Origin: an uncultured Ignavibacteriota bacterium
GTDB lineage: Bacteria; Bacteroidota; Ignavibacteria; UBA10030; UBA8401
Length of the DNA: 64,000 nt
Assembly: GCA_903861125.1 (NCBI GenBank)
Contig: CAIOTF010000031.1
Location: 1 to 64,000 of the forward strand
Direction of reading: 5' to 3'
Shown: piece after piece, positions 37,202 to 47,077 of the stretch
Layout of the letters: every line of letters begins with the position of its first letter
How positions within the stretch are numbered: position 1 is the stretch's first letter
The notes under the pieces: generated by a model
What the model was told of the DNA's origin: nothing
Seen by the model: only the letters and a program-made list of their open reading frames with translations
Database searches by the model: none
Made by a program: the position numbers and the translations under genes

Positions 37202-38944
37202 TTATTTATTCAAGTAATTCAATATTTTTTTCAACGATTTAGTATTTAGTACATCGTTCTTTTTGCACCACCCTTTCCGTGCAATTCCAACGCCATATCG
37301 GACATCGTTAAGTCCTGCTACAACATGTGCGTCTGGGTTAATAACAATCATGACTCCCTTGCTGACAGCATATTTCACCATTCTCCAATCTAAATCCAAT
37401 CGCATTGGGTGTGCGTTAATCTCTATCGCTTTTCCAAGGTCAGCTGCTGCGTTAATGATTTCTATCTGATTTACGGCATACCCGTCCCGGTCTAACAGTA
37501 ACCGTCCTGTAAGATGTCCTAACATTGTTACATGCTTGTTCTTTAGTGCCTTCAAAATTCTCTTCGTCATATCAACTTCACTCAATTTGAAATTGCTGTG
37601 TATTGAAGCAACTACGTAATCAAATGAAGCTAACTGCTTGTTCTGAAAGTCTAAATCCCCATTTGTAAGAATATCTACTTCGGTCCCTTTGAAGAGGATA
37701 AAATTTTTGAATTTGGCATTAAGTGCATCTATCTCTTTAATCTGTTTCCTTACGCGATCTTCTGAAAGCCCGTTTGCATACGCTGCAGCCTTGCTGTGAT
37801 CAGCTATACCAAGATAGTCCCAACCTAGCTTTTGAGCCCCCTCAGCCATCTGTAACAGAGTATTTTGTCCGTCACTATAATTTGTATGACAATGAAACGT
37901 ACCTTTAATATCCGCATATGTGATTAAATTTGGTATTTTACCCGTTTTAGCAAATTCAATTTCTCCCAAATCTTCGCGAAGTTCAGGTTCAACATACTGA
38001 AGGCCTAATGCTTTGTAAATATCCGGTTCATTAGAACATTTGATAGGTTTTTTCCCTTTTGACCTCTTTTCAGCAGTATCTAAAATATTAAATCCATATT
38101 CATTTAAGGTCCAGCCATGTTCACGAGCCAAAGAGCGCATTCGTACATTATGTTCTTTACTTCCGGTAAAATAATTGAGAGCAAAAGGAAATTCAGCATC
38201 ATCCACGACGCGCAGATCGCAATTTATTCCGGAGATCAACACAACACTTGATTTTGTTTCTCCGTGACCTGTTATTCGTTCCACAGAAGCATGCGAAGTA
38301 AAAAGGTCCATGATAAGTTTGACATAGTTCTTTTTTGCACTGACTACAATATCTATGTCTCCAATGGTCTCTTTATGCCGGCGAAGACTTCCTGCAATTT
38401 CTGCACGGATTACTCCGCGAAGGGATTTGACGTCATCAAAAATTGTTTGTGCCGCTTTCTCTGCTGCGTTAATAAGAAATCGAGAAGAATGTTTACGGAA
38501 CTGATCAATACTCTGAAGAATATTTTCCTCGGTTTTCTTGCCGAAACCTTCCTGTGTTCCTAATGTGCCGGCTTTAGCAGCTTTCTCCAACGCATCAATA
38601 GATGATATGTTCATCTTCTTATAAAGGAATGCCACTTTCTTCGGTCCCATTCCCTGCAGTTTCAGCATATCAAATATGCCGGACGGAAATTCTTTTTTCA
38701 GGCTTTCATGGTCCGGAGATTTCCCTGTTTTGACAAGATCAGAGATCACCTTTGCCGTACTTTCTCCGATTCCTTTGATCTTTCGGATATCTCCGCCATC
38801 GACAAGTGTCGACATGTCATCGGTAACACCGGCAAGCACTCGTGCCGCATTGTGAAATGCTCTGCTCTTAAAGGGATTCTCCCCTTTAAGTTCGAGAAGT
38901 GTTCCAACTTCGTCCAATATGTCGCAAATAGTAGACTTATCCAT
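37202..38944 (-). CDS. polX: DNA polymerase/3'-5' exonuclease PolX
   Basis: 580 residues from the ATG at 38944. A TTG seven codons upstream overlaps trpG and I reject it; MDKSTICDILDEVGTLLELKGENPF fits the usual PolX start in its second half. Domains in order are an N-terminal helix-hairpin-helix part with KIKGIGESTAKVI and LQGMGPKKVAFLY, a pol beta-type palm with GSLRRHKETIGDIDIVV (catalytic Asps, about 187-203), and a C-terminal PHP exonuclease with FHCHTNYSDG (about 348), GIADHSKAA and EINAHPMRLDLDW. It fills short gaps in base-excision repair. It starts four bases after trpG and ends the long minus-strand run. Confidence 0.95.
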   Translation of the reverse strand: MDKSTICDILDEVGTLLELKGENPFKSRAFHNAARVLAGVTDDMSTLVDGGDIRKIKGIGESTAKVISDLVKTGKSPDHESLKKEFPSGIFDMLKLQGMGPKKVAFLYKKMNISSIDALEKAAKAGTLGTQEGFGKKTEENILQSIDQFRKHSSRFLINAAEKAAQTIFDDVKSLRGVIRAEIAGSLRRHKETIGDIDIVVSAKKNYVKLIMDLFTSHASVERITGHGETKSSVVLISGINCDLRVVDDAEFPFALNYFTGSKEHNVRMRSLAREHGWTLNEYGFNILDTAEKRSKGKKPIKCSNEPDIYKALGLQYVEPELREDLGEIEFAKTGKIPNLITYADIKGTFHCHTNYSDGQNTLLQMAEGAQKLGWDYLGIADHSKAAAYANGLSEDRVRKQIKEIDALNAKFKNFILFKGTEVDILTNGDLDFQNKQLASFDYVVASIHSNFKLSEVDMTKRILKALKNKHVTMLGHLTGRLLLDRDGYAVNQIEIINAAADLGKAIEINAHPMRLDLDWRMVKYAVSKGVMIVINPDAHVVAGLNDVRYGVGIARKGWCKKNDVLNTKSLKKILNYLNK

Positions 38945-38948
38945 TGCT

Positions 38949-39518
38949 TCAATATCGCTTTTCAATAAAATTTCTTAATAATACTTTCCCGTGCTGTGTG
39001 GCAATTGACTCGGGGTGAAATTGAACTCCGAAAACCGGATATTGCTTATGCTGAACTCCCATTACTACACCATCAATGGTTGTTGCCGTCACTTCTAGAA
39101 CTTCCGGCATGGTTTCCGGGGCTATAACAAGTGAATGATAGCGCGCCGCAAGGAAACGATTTGGAATTGATTTGAAGATACCTTTTCCAGTGTGTATCAC
39201 TTCAGAAGTTTTTCCATGAACAACCGTTGGAGCTTTCACAACATCGCCACCAAACGCATCGCCGATCGATTGATGTCCGAGACAAACTCCGAGAATCGGA
39301 ATCTCTTTATAAAATTCTTTAATGAGAGGAACAGAGACACCTGCTTCTTTCGGTGTACATGGCCCGGGAGAAATAACAATAGCGTGCGGTTTGAGTGAAC
39401 GGATCTCTTCGATCGATATTTTATCATTACGGACTACATTCATGACAACATCCATCTCACCGAGATATTGAACGAGATTGTACGTGAATGAATCGTAATT
39501 ATCTATAATTAAAATCAT
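38949..39518 (-). CDS. trpG: Anthranilate synthase component II (glutamine amidotransferase)
   Basis: 189 residues. It releases ammonia from glutamine for TrpE. Motifs are the N-terminal IIDNYDSFTYNLVQYLGE (4-21), SPGPCTPKEAG (50-60), the nucleophile C79 in LGVCLGHQSIGDAFGG, and the His/Glu pair in GVQFHPESIAT near the C-terminus. The same subunit type may also serve aminodeoxychorismate synthase (PabA), so it may be shared with folate synthesis. It follows trpE after 50 bases. The rest of the trp genes are not in the window. Confidence 0.95.
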   Translation of the reverse strand: MILIIDNYDSFTYNLVQYLGEMDVVMNVVRNDKISIEEIRSLKPHAIVISPGPCTPKEAGVSVPLIKEFYKEIPILGVCLGHQSIGDAFGGDVVKAPTVVHGKTSEVIHTGKGIFKSIPNRFLAARYHSLVIAPETMPEVLEVTATTIDGVVMGVQHKQYPVFGVQFHPESIATQHGKVLLRNFIEKRY

Positions 39519-39568
39519 AAATGTAATTTACCTTTGGCTATATGTGTTTACCATGGCAAATGTTTTGA

Positions 39569-41062
39569 TTATAAAATTGTTGTTGCATCAACGGCGCGTA
39601 TGACGGCATCCATTTTCATAAGCGTTTCCAGATATTCTTTTTCGGGAACCGAGTCGTAGACTATCCCTGCGCCTGCCTGGAAATAGGCATAACCGTCCTT
39701 GATGATTGTTGTGCGAATGGCTATGCACGAATCGAGGTTACCGGAAAAATCCAGATAACCGATCGCACCGCCATATATGCCACGTTTCACCGGTTCAAGT
39801 TCTGCAATAATCTCCATAGCACGTATCTTCGGAGCACCAGAAAGCGTTCCGGCCGGGAAACAGGAAAAGAATGCATCAATGGCTGAGAGTCCTTTTTTTA
39901 GTCTCCCCTTAACGTTCGAAACAATGTGCATCACATGCGAATATTTTTCGATTACCATATATTCCGTTACATCCACATTGCCGAATTCGCTGATTCTCCC
40001 AATATCATTCCGGCCAAGATCAATCAGCATTAAATGTTCAGCTAGTTCTTTGGGATCGCTAAGTAAATCCTTCGCCAGCGCAATATCTTCCTCTTCGTTT
40101 TTTCCGCGCCGCCTCGTTCCTGCCAATGGACGCGTTTCAACAATACCATTCTCCACGCGTACAAGTAATTCTGGAGAAGATCCTGCAATACATAATCCGT
40201 TCAGTGAAAAATAGTACATGTATGGAGATGGATTGATCACACGCAGCATGCGGTATACAGCAAACGGATCTCCGTCATATTTCCGTTTCATCCTGTGCGA
40301 AGGAAGCACTTGGAAGATATCTCCTTCAACAATATAGGCGATGGATTTCTCTACCATCTTCTCATACTCAAACTTGCTTACTGCTTGCTCCATTGTGCCT
40401 ACCACAGAACGCTGCATTTCGGCCGATACTATTTTCCGAAGAATCTGTTTCATCTTTTGGATCTCTGAAACGGCCTTTTCATACTCGGTTTTCAATTCCG
40501 ATTCTGATGCATGCGCAGGAACATATGCATTTGAAACGATGAGAAGTTTTCGCTTTACATTATCAAATACAAATAAGGTATCCAGAAACATCAGCAGTGA
40601 ATCGTCAAGTTTCAACTCGTCCAGTTTTGCAGAAGGAATGTTCTCGATTAATTGAACCGTCTCATAACCGAAATATCCTATTGCACCGCTTGCCAGTCTC
40701 GGTAAGCCCTCAACAACCGCTGTCTTGTAATGCGAAAATATTTTCTTAAGCGCTTCAACCGGCTCGGTAATACCTTCGACCAATTTCGGCAGGACGGTAA
40801 CATCGGGATGGCGGGACTGTATCTGAAACTGTGAACCGCGAATAATAAAATTACTGAATGGATTGAAACCAATGAAAGAATATCGTCCAATCTTCTCCCC
40901 CCCCTCGATACTTTCCAAAAGGAAGGAATATGGACTTTCATCACGCACCTTGAGATACACAGACACCGGAGTTTCTGTATCTGCAAGGATTTCATCAAAC
41001 AACGGAATGACATTTCCCTGCGATGTTAATTCTTTGAATTCTTCAAAAGAGATCATAGGCAT
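39569..41062 (-). CDS. trpE: Anthranilate synthase component I
   Basis: 497 residues from the ATG at 41062; a GTG at 41065 and an ATG at 41056 are also possible. It converts chorismate and ammonia to anthranilate, the first step of tryptophan synthesis. The N-terminal domain has the feedback-site pattern SPYSFLLESIEGGEKIGRYSF; LLES is the Trp-binding signature. The C-terminal chorismate-binding domain shows VLPSHRMKRKYDGDPF, PSPYMYYF, ETRPLAGTRRRGKNEEED, LIDLGRNDIGRI and FPAGTLSGAPKIRAMEII. The LLES motif favours TrpE over PabB. It is upstream of trpG. Confidence 0.95.
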   Translation of the reverse strand: MPMISFEEFKELTSQGNVIPLFDEILADTETPVSVYLKVRDESPYSFLLESIEGGEKIGRYSFIGFNPFSNFIIRGSQFQIQSRHPDVTVLPKLVEGITEPVEALKKIFSHYKTAVVEGLPRLASGAIGYFGYETVQLIENIPSAKLDELKLDDSLLMFLDTLFVFDNVKRKLLIVSNAYVPAHASESELKTEYEKAVSEIQKMKQILRKIVSAEMQRSVVGTMEQAVSKFEYEKMVEKSIAYIVEGDIFQVLPSHRMKRKYDGDPFAVYRMLRVINPSPYMYYFSLNGLCIAGSSPELLVRVENGIVETRPLAGTRRRGKNEEEDIALAKDLLSDPKELAEHLMLIDLGRNDIGRISEFGNVDVTEYMVIEKYSHVMHIVSNVKGRLKKGLSAIDAFFSCFPAGTLSGAPKIRAMEIIAELEPVKRGIYGGAIGYLDFSGNLDSCIAIRTTIIKDGYAYFQAGAGIVYDSVPEKEYLETLMKMDAVIRAVDATTIL

Positions 41063-41107
41063 CACGATACGACAAATGAGCGTTCCCGCCCGGACTGCAT
41101 AATATTA

Positions 41108-41569
41108 TTAAACAATAATCTTGGGCCAATGGATTATTGCTTTGCCCGCTTCATAAGAATCAACCAGTTTGCGTACTTCATCGGGAACAGCGGAAGATTT
41201 TCCTGTCTTTGGATCGGTCCATACCATAATTGCAACATTCTTTGCCACCGGTAATTGTGTGTTTGTATTGATCATCACCGCTTCGCAGACAATACTCGAA
41301 TTCTTTATCGACGAAACACGGGTATAAATCTTCAATTGGTCATCATATGTAGCAGAGTTCAAATAGTCGATTTCATTCCTTACGATAACTATCCTTATCG
41401 TACCTTTTATAGAACGTTCATCAACCTTCACACCAATCGCCTTAAAATATTCAACCCGTGCAATTTCAAAATAGAGTAAATAATTGCCGTTATGGACAAT
41501 GCCCTGCCAATCGATCTCGTAATTACGAACTGTTACGGAATGAGTATGTTTAAATGTTGAAAGGTCCAC
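41108..41569 (-). CDS. Acyl-CoA thioesterase, 4HBT hotdog family
   Basis: 153 residues. A single hotdog fold of the YbgC/FadM type, with VRNYEIDWQGIVHNGNYLLYFEIARVEYF in family order (catalytic Asp in EIDWQGIVHN, near residue 20) and IVRNEIDYLNSATYDDQL after it. It would hydrolyse acyl-CoA esters in the cytoplasm; the chain-length range cannot be inferred. It lies 11 bases after the threonine aldolase. Confidence 0.88.
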   Translation of the reverse strand: MDLSTFKHTHSVTVRNYEIDWQGIVHNGNYLLYFEIARVEYFKAIGVKVDERSIKGTIRIVIVRNEIDYLNSATYDDQLKIYTRVSSIKNSSIVCEAVMINTNTQLPVAKNVAIMVWTDPKTGKSSAVPDEVRKLVDSYEAGKAIIHWPKIIV

Positions 41570-41580
41570 AACCTGAATCC

Positions 41581-42618
41581 TTACTGAAAGATTTGTTTAA
41601 ATTTATCGACAGCATACTTCACTTGGTCCATCGAAACATCTAGATGCATCAATGCACGAAATTTAGTGAACGTTCCGACGGAGATAAGCACATTTTGTTT
41701 GTTTAATAGCGCTATCACCTCCTGCGGAGTTTTTCCCGTCTTAAGAACGTCGACAAGAACAATATTTGTTTGTACGCTTTCCAAATCAATATCAAACTCT
41801 TTGATGGAGGAAAGTTCTTTTGCAAAGAATTTTGCTTTTTCGTGATCCTCTTTCATCCTCGCAATATTGTGTTGAACGGCATACAGAGCACCAGCGGCTA
41901 GTATCCCTGATTGTCTCATCCCACCGCCAAATACTTTCCGCCACTTATGCGCTTTCGTCACGAATTCTTTTGTTCCGCAGATCGCGGAACCGACCGGAGC
42001 GCCAAGCCCCTTTGAGAAGCAGACCGAAACCGAATCGAAATGTTGCGCCCATTCTTTCATTGGAATTTCAGTTGCCACGGATGCATTCCACAACCGTGCA
42101 CCATCAAGATGGAAAAGAATTTCTCGCTCTTTACAAAATGCGGAAAGCTTTTTAATCTCTTCCAGCGGAAAAACAGCTCCGCCAGCCCGATTATGTGTAT
42201 TTTCAACACAAATAACACGCGTACGGGGCATATAATATATTGCCGGACGGATATGAGGCGGCAAGTCATCGGCACGGAACACACCGCGAATGCCCGGCAC
42301 AGTTTTGACCTGCACGGCGGACATAACAGCCGGTGCTGCAGTTTCATAGTTAAACATATGAGCATCCTGCTCCATAATCACTTCATCCCCCATCTCGGTA
42401 TGTGCTTTCAACGCTAGCTGGTTGCTCATACAACCGCTAGGGACAAAAAGAGCTTTTTCCTTCCCCAATAAGCTTGCCACGGTCTCCTGCAGCATATTCA
42501 CAGTTGGATCTTCTCCAAATACATCATCCCCTACCTCAGCGTTTGCCATCGCTTCACGCATTGCTTTTGATGGTTTGGTAACAGTATCACTACGCAGGTC
42601 AATAAATTGCTGGCTCAT
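41581..42618 (-). CDS. ltaE: Low-specificity L-threonine aldolase
   Basis: 345 residues. This PLP enzyme splits L-threonine and L-allo-threonine into glycine and acetaldehyde. The N-terminal [18 protein letters not shown] (7-24) is diagnostic. [13 protein letters not shown] (58-70), [20 protein letters not shown] (170-180) and the PLP Lys203 in [12 protein letters not shown] complete the set. It lies two bases after lnt. Its place between lipoprotein processing and trp genes looks like genome packing rather than a pathway. Confidence 0.94.
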   Translation of the reverse strand: MSQQFIDLRSDTVTKPSKAMREAMANAEVGDDVFGEDPTVNMLQETVASLLGKEKALFVPSGCMSNQLALKAHTEMGDEVIMEQDAHMFNYETAAPAVMSAVQVKTVPGIRGVFRADDLPPHIRPAIYYMPRTRVICVENTHNRAGGAVFPLEEIKKLSAFCKEREILFHLDGARLWNASVATEIPMKEWAQHFDSVSVCFSKGLGAPVGSAICGTKEFVTKAHKWRKVFGGGMRQSGILAAGALYAVQHNIARMKEDHEKAKFFAKELSSIKEFDIDLESVQTNIVLVDVLKTGKTPQEVIALLNKQNVLISVGTFTKFRALMHLDVSMDQVKYAVDKFKQIFQ

Positions 42619-42620
42619 AA

Positions 42621-44240
42621 TTACTTTCTAAAAAATCCATAACCGATTGAAATTAATAAAATAAAGATAGTTATACTCGCACAAATTCTTGCAATCCAAT
42701 CTCCGTGAATCGAATAAAATGTTTTGTTTTTTAGAGGTTCAATCTGATGGCTGATGTATGCTTCTGTGTACATTTGCGTCTGATCGAACATCCCTCCCAT
42801 CGGGTCGACAAATGACGATATTCCTCCATTAGCACACCGTACGACCCAACGGCGGTTCTCTATGGCTCTTAAAACAGCATACTGATTATGCTGCCGCGCT
42901 CCCGATGTATTTCCCCACCAGCTATCGTTCGTGATAAAAACAAGAAATTCTGCGCCATTATTTACAAAATGCGAGATAAACTCAGGGAAAATTGATTCAT
43001 AACAAACCATCGATATGAATTTCGAGCCGAAATTTTTGCTTTCAAATATAGTGCTGTCATTGGCAAGTCCCCAATTACTGATTCCTACACCCCATCTCAA
43101 TGGTTCAATAAGGAACGGAACCTTGTTGGCATAAGGAATTCGTTCTGCAAAAGGAACAAGACGCATTTTACTGTAAGACTGCACATCTTTCGAATTTGGT
43201 TCAACAAACATGATCGAATTGAATGAATCGTAGCGAATATTTGATCCCTTGATTGCACTGCTGGTCGGCGGAGCATTTTCCGGTTCATAATATTGAACAC
43301 GGACATACCCTGAAATCACCGACACATTCAAGCTATCGATTACGGTTTTGAATTCCTGCATCTGCTCATAATGTGCAGGCAAGTTCAACAATATAGCAGA
43401 CTCAGGAAGAACAACAAGGTCAATATCTTTATTTATATGTTTACCGATAAGATCAAGATAATGCTTGCTTTGCATCCATCGACCTAAAAAGGTATTTGCA
43501 TTTTCCCATTTGTTCCAGGGATCGACATTCGGTTGAACTATGCCGACATTTATTTTTTTCCCTTCATGATTTTGAAAGGAGTGCTCATCAACCCTGTAAA
43601 AATTTGGCAGCAAATACACCATGAGAATAACAGCTGCAAGATAGTATCTATTCTTTGGGAGAATCCCCGACTGAACATCCTTCACTAAAAAATAAGTAAG
43701 AACATTAAGAACTAAAACCCAAAATGATATTCCATACACCCCAGTGATATCAGCAAATTGGATCTTTTCAAGATTATAGGTCTGTGTATTTCCGAGTGTC
43801 AACCATGGGAATGCCAATTCGCCAAGCGCATACAACCATTCCATCGTAATCCAGATAAACGGAAACGCCAGAACGGAATATTTACTTTTCAGACTCTTCC
43901 TAACAAAAAAATACACCATCGCGGGTATAGACAGGACCAATGGTTCCCATAAATACAAAGCAACCCCTGCAATCATCAAATACGGGTCCTTGCCATGTGT
44001 GAATCCACCTACCCAGTACAATGCTAACATGGAAAAGACGAAGAAGGTAAAATATGCATACCGAAAGAATCTTCCATATGATTCTATAGAGTCTGCCAAT
44101 ATGAGGAACGGAACAAAAGCCACACAGGCTATAACACCAAATTGAAAAGGAGGAAAAGAAATCCCTAAAAGTATTGCGGAAGAGAGAGAAAGTATTATGA
44201 AAAACCGCTTTGAAGAATCGATGTTAAGTATTGATTTCAC
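42621..44240 (-). CDS. lnt: Apolipoprotein N-acyltransferase
   Basis: 539 residues. It adds the third acyl chain to lipoproteins at the outer face of the inner membrane. The N-terminal half has about seven hydrophobic segments (1-210). The C-terminal nitrilase domain has the catalytic triad E280 (VVLPESA), K358 ([14 protein letters not shown]) and C413 (MVCYES), all intact. Presence of Lnt implies a Gram-negative envelope with triacylated lipoproteins, consistent with the lipobox of the decayed gene at 4.4 kb. It overlaps the PAP2 gene by 4 bases. Confidence 0.95.
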   Translation of the reverse strand: MKSILNIDSSKRFFIILSLSSAILLGISFPPFQFGVIACVAFVPFLILADSIESYGRFFRYAYFTFFVFSMLALYWVGGFTHGKDPYLMIAGVALYLWEPLVLSIPAMVYFFVRKSLKSKYSVLAFPFIWITMEWLYALGELAFPWLTLGNTQTYNLEKIQFADITGVYGISFWVLVLNVLTYFLVKDVQSGILPKNRYYLAAVILMVYLLPNFYRVDEHSFQNHEGKKINVGIVQPNVDPWNKWENANTFLGRWMQSKHYLDLIGKHINKDIDLVVLPESAILLNLPAHYEQMQEFKTVIDSLNVSVISGYVRVQYYEPENAPPTSSAIKGSNIRYDSFNSIMFVEPNSKDVQSYSKMRLVPFAERIPYANKVPFLIEPLRWGVGISNWGLANDSTIFESKNFGSKFISMVCYESIFPEFISHFVNNGAEFLVFITNDSWWGNTSGARQHNQYAVLRAIENRRWVVRCANGGISSFVDPMGGMFDQTQMYTEAYISHQIEPLKNKTFYSIHGDWIARICASITIFILLISIGYGFFRK

Positions 44241-44824
44241 AAGTTATTAACTTTCATTGATAAATGTCTTTTCTCCAACTTATTATTTATCATTTCCCAA
44301 AGTGCTGTCATACCCATGCCAATTCCGATACCTATTAAAGCGCCAGCCACAATGTCCGATGGATAATGAACTCCAACATATGTGCGAGAGAGAGCTACCA
44401 ATGAGGCAAATGAAAACCAATATAGTTTTTGGCGACGATAAAAGTGAGATATAACTGCAGCTGCTGCAAAATTATTCACTGCATGCGATGACGGGAAAGA
44501 CAATCCTCCGCCGCAATCGACCAGCATCCGAACTCCCTGAAGCACCCGACATGGACGAATTCTGCCAAACAAACCTTTAAGGACAGAACTATTTAACTGA
44601 TCGCTTACTATGACGGTAATCAGTAATATCGCAACTGTTATTCTGCCTGTTTTACCCCCTTTCCACAGAACAAATAACACCCAAAGCACAATAATCGCAG
44701 TAACAGCTTTGTTTTTGTTCAAATCTGTGATAAAAGGTAGTAGCAAGTCAAAGAGAGGATTTGCAATCGTATGGTTAATAAAGAAGAAAACTGCAACATC
44801 AATAGAATAAAAAAAATCAATCAT
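44237..44824 (-). CDS. PAP2 family phosphatase (membrane)
   Basis: 195 residues with five or six hydrophobic segments. The three PAP2 motifs are present: KGLFGRIRP, FPSSHAVNNF and SRTYVGVHYPSDIVAGALIG. Its substrates are probably undecaprenyl-pyrophosphate or phosphatidic acid-type lipids on the outer side of the inner membrane. It is encoded between DedA and Lnt, overlapping both, which suggests a shared role in envelope lipid handling. Specificity is not readable. Confidence 0.9.
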   Translation of the reverse strand: MIDFFYSIDVAVFFFINHTIANPLFDLLLPFITDLNKNKAVTAIIVLWVLFVLWKGGKTGRITVAILLITVIVSDQLNSSVLKGLFGRIRPCRVLQGVRMLVDCGGGLSFPSSHAVNNFAAAAVISHFYRRQKLYWFSFASLVALSRTYVGVHYPSDIVAGALIGIGIGMGMTALWEMINNKLEKRHLSMKVNNL

Positions 44825-45425
44825 TCTTTTTCCTTCGGCGGTAATACCAAAAGAATATACCTGCTAAAATACCCGTAATGATGAGTACCGTAACAATTTG
44901 ACTATAAGTAGCTAAATAAAATCCTATCGATTTCCAATTTGCTCCAAGTAATGTTCCGGCATAAACAAGAATAAAATTCCATGCCAGGGCACTAATTAAG
45001 CAAAGGACTGCAGTCGGCAAAAATTTAATTTCTGACATACCGGCAAAAAAGCCAACCACCGCTCGTGTACCGGAAAGGAATCTGTTTACAATGATGAGCC
45101 AATAACCATACTTTCGAAACCATGACTCAACTTTGTGCACAGAGTCCAAAGGGATGAATTTTAATTTTCCTTTTTCTATTATTTTTATCCCGAACCAGTC
45201 CCCGATCTGATACATCGTCATGAATCCGGTTGTGCTGCCAATTGTTGCCACTACTAATGTCAAAAAGAAATCAATCTGACCAATCCCTACTAAATACCCG
45301 CCTGCTACAATCATAACGTCGCTTGGGGACGGCGGAAAGATGTTCTCAATGTAAGCAATGAAAAAAATGGCAGTATAGATCCAAAGAGGACTGAACTGCT
45401 GCAGAAATGTTATTATTGTTTCCAC
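44817..45425 (-). CDS. DedA family membrane protein
   Basis: 202 residues if started at the GTG at 45425. The longer open frame to 45491 overlaps ispF, and the extra residues do not look like a DedA N-terminus. The family signature YIENIFPPSPSDVMIVAGGYL and the later FLSGTRAVVGFFAGMSEI are present, with about five membrane segments. DedA proteins are lipid flippases or scramblases; some recycle undecaprenyl-phosphate or move phosphatidylethanolamine. Its position next to PAP2 and Lnt supports an envelope lipid role. The end overlaps PAP2 by 8 bases. Confidence 0.9.
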   Translation of the reverse strand: METIITFLQQFSPLWIYTAIFFIAYIENIFPPSPSDVMIVAGGYLVGIGQIDFFLTLVVATIGSTTGFMTMYQIGDWFGIKIIEKGKLKFIPLDSVHKVESWFRKYGYWLIIVNRFLSGTRAVVGFFAGMSEIKFLPTAVLCLISALAWNFILVYAGTLLGANWKSIGFYLATYSQIVTVLIITGILAGIFFWYYRRRKKND

Positions 45426-45432
45426 TATATTA

Positions 45433-45912
45433 TTATTTTTGTGAGACAATGGTTGCAACTGCATATGCAACAGCGCCTTCGCCAACGCCAATGAATCCTA
45501 ATCCTTCGTTAGTTGTAGCTTTAACAGAAACTTGATCTTCCAATATCCCCAAAGTAATTGATATGTTTTTTCTCATTTGATCTGCATACGGAGCAATCTT
45601 AGGTTTTTCCAATACAAGTGTTGTGTCAATATTTCCGATATGGAAATTATGCATAGTTAATAACGACCCTACTTGCTTTAATAATTCAAGACTCGAAATG
45701 CCTTTGAATCGTGAATCGGTATCGGGAAAATGCTTCCCAATATCTCCTAAAGCAGCTGCGCCTAAAAGTGCATCCGATACTGCATGTAGTAACACGTCGG
45801 CATCAGAATGTCCGAGCAATCCTTTTTCAAAAGGGATTTCGACTCCGCCAAGGATCAATTTCCTGCCGGAAACAAGTTTGTGAACATCAAATCCGAATCC
45901 AATTCGAGTCAT
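45433..45912 (-). CDS. ispF: 2-C-methyl-D-erythritol 2,4-cyclodiphosphate synthase
   Basis: 159 residues. It is the fifth enzyme of the MEP isoprenoid pathway. The zinc ligands are in GFDVHKL (D9, H11) and the conserved [25 protein letters not shown] region (about 35-59) is intact, as is [13 protein letters not shown]. Near the C-terminus [21 protein letters not shown] is typical. The start shares one base with the acyP stop. No other MEP genes are nearby. Confidence 0.97.
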   Translation of the reverse strand: MTRIGFGFDVHKLVSGRKLILGGVEIPFEKGLLGHSDADVLLHAVSDALLGAAALGDIGKHFPDTDSRFKGISSLELLKQVGSLLTMHNFHIGNIDTTLVLEKPKIAPYADQMRKNISITLGILEDQVSVKATTNEGLGFIGVGEGAVAYAVATIVSQK

Positions 45913-46187
45913 TATGCCTTTATCTTGAAATTAATAAATAAATTATGTGGATTGTTCCATTCAACAATGACATCTTCAACAACTGAAAATTTTGGACCGG
46001 TGCGTAGATCAATCAGCAGATTGTCGATGCTCTGCTTGCTTCCCTCCACTTCCAAATATACAGACCCCTCGGGCAGATTTTCTACAAAACCTTTAAGATT
46101 GTGTGTCCTGGCTGCCCTGTCGGCAAACCAGCGGTAACCGACTCCCTGCACAATTCCTTTTACCGTGATCTTTGCATTCGAATCCAT
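45912..46187 (-). CDS. acyP: Acylphosphatase
   Basis: 91 residues, the usual size. It hydrolyses the carboxyl-phosphate bond of acylphosphates. The active-site loop [16 protein letters not shown] (Arg in YRWF) and the Asn in [17 protein letters not shown] are both conserved. It shares one base with the EamA gene upstream and one with ispF downstream, so it is translationally coupled. Confidence 0.95.
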   Translation of the reverse strand: MDSNAKITVKGIVQGVGYRWFADRAARTHNLKGFVENLPEGSVYLEVEGSKQSIDNLLIDLRTGPKFSVVEDVIVEWNNPHNLFINFKIKA

Positions 46188-47077
46188 TATTCTTCTGCCG
46201 TCTGTAATTTGTTGCCGACTTTGTCGATGATAATATCAAGAAATTCTGAAATTAAAATTCCGGATACGATAACCACGGCACCTATGATTCCTGTCATACC
46301 GAGAATTTCGCCAAGCGCAAAATATGCCAATACCGCTGCAATCACCGGTTCGATGGTAAATATAATCACGGCGCGTGTCGGTGTCGTGTCCTTTTGAAAC
46401 CGCGTTTGAACATAAGTAGAAAATACAGTTGCACAAATTCCCATATAGATTAATGAAAGCAGTAATAATGTTGTTGGTACAAATACTATCTGTTCGAACG
46501 TCACTGCACATGCTGCAATGATTGTTGTTACAGCCACTTGAATAAATGCAAGATGAAGAACATGTTCATTCTTGGAATATATATCTAGATACACGATATA
46601 GACTCCAAAAATAAACGCCGATATCAATACTAAAATGTCGCCATAATTAATCTCTGAACCTGAGGGTGATGTTAATAAATACAAACCATACGTCACGATA
46701 ATTATACCAATAATATTTCCCAGTTTTGGCGGTCTCCGTTCCAGAATTAACTGCGCTATGGGAGTGAATATCACCATGAGTCCTGTGATAAATGCCGATT
46801 TAGAAGCTGTCGTTTGGTATATCCCAAAATTTTGGATAAGAATGCCAACTCCGAGCATGATCCCGAGAATTAGTCCTTTTTTTACTGTCTGATACTGAAT
46901 GTGCTTAAGTTGTTTGAACATGAGCAGTCCAAAAATCAGCGCTCCAATGCCAAACCGCAACGCGATGAACAATGATGGAGATATATTTAAAGAACCGGCT
47001 TTAACGACAACGAACGTACTCCCCCATATGAAGGTTGTTGAAAATAATGCAAGTTCTGCTCTGCTTCTTGTTGTCAT
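46187..47077 (-). CDS. EamA-family (DMT superfamily) transporter
   Basis: 296 residues with ten predicted membrane helices in two EamA repeats (about 1-135 and 145-285). The first begins ALFSTTFIWGSTFVVVKAG; the second repeat includes GVYIVYLDIYSKN and TTPTRAVIIFTIEPVIAAVLAYFALGE, a family hallmark. It would export or exchange small metabolites at the inner membrane; no substrate can be assigned. It overlaps the SDR gene upstream by 4 bases. Confidence 0.92.
   Translation of the reverse strand: MTTRSRAELALFSTTFIWGSTFVVVKAGSLNISPSLFIALRFGIGALIFGLLMFKQLKHIQYQTVKKGLILGIMLGVGILIQNFGIYQTTASKSAFITGLMVIFTPIAQLILERRPPKLGNIIGIIIVTYGLYLLTSPSGSEINYGDILVLISAFIFGVYIVYLDIYSKNEHVLHLAFIQVAVTTIIAACAVTFEQIVFVPTTLLLLSLIYMGICATVFSTYVQTRFQKDTTPTRAVIIFTIEPVIAAVLAYFALGEILGMTGIIGAVVIVSGILISEFLDIIIDKVGNKLQTAEE

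Noticed and set aside
45426-45491. Longer DedA N-terminus overlapping ispF
   Set aside because: The added residues do not resemble a DedA start; a GTG at 45425 gives a normal-sized protein.
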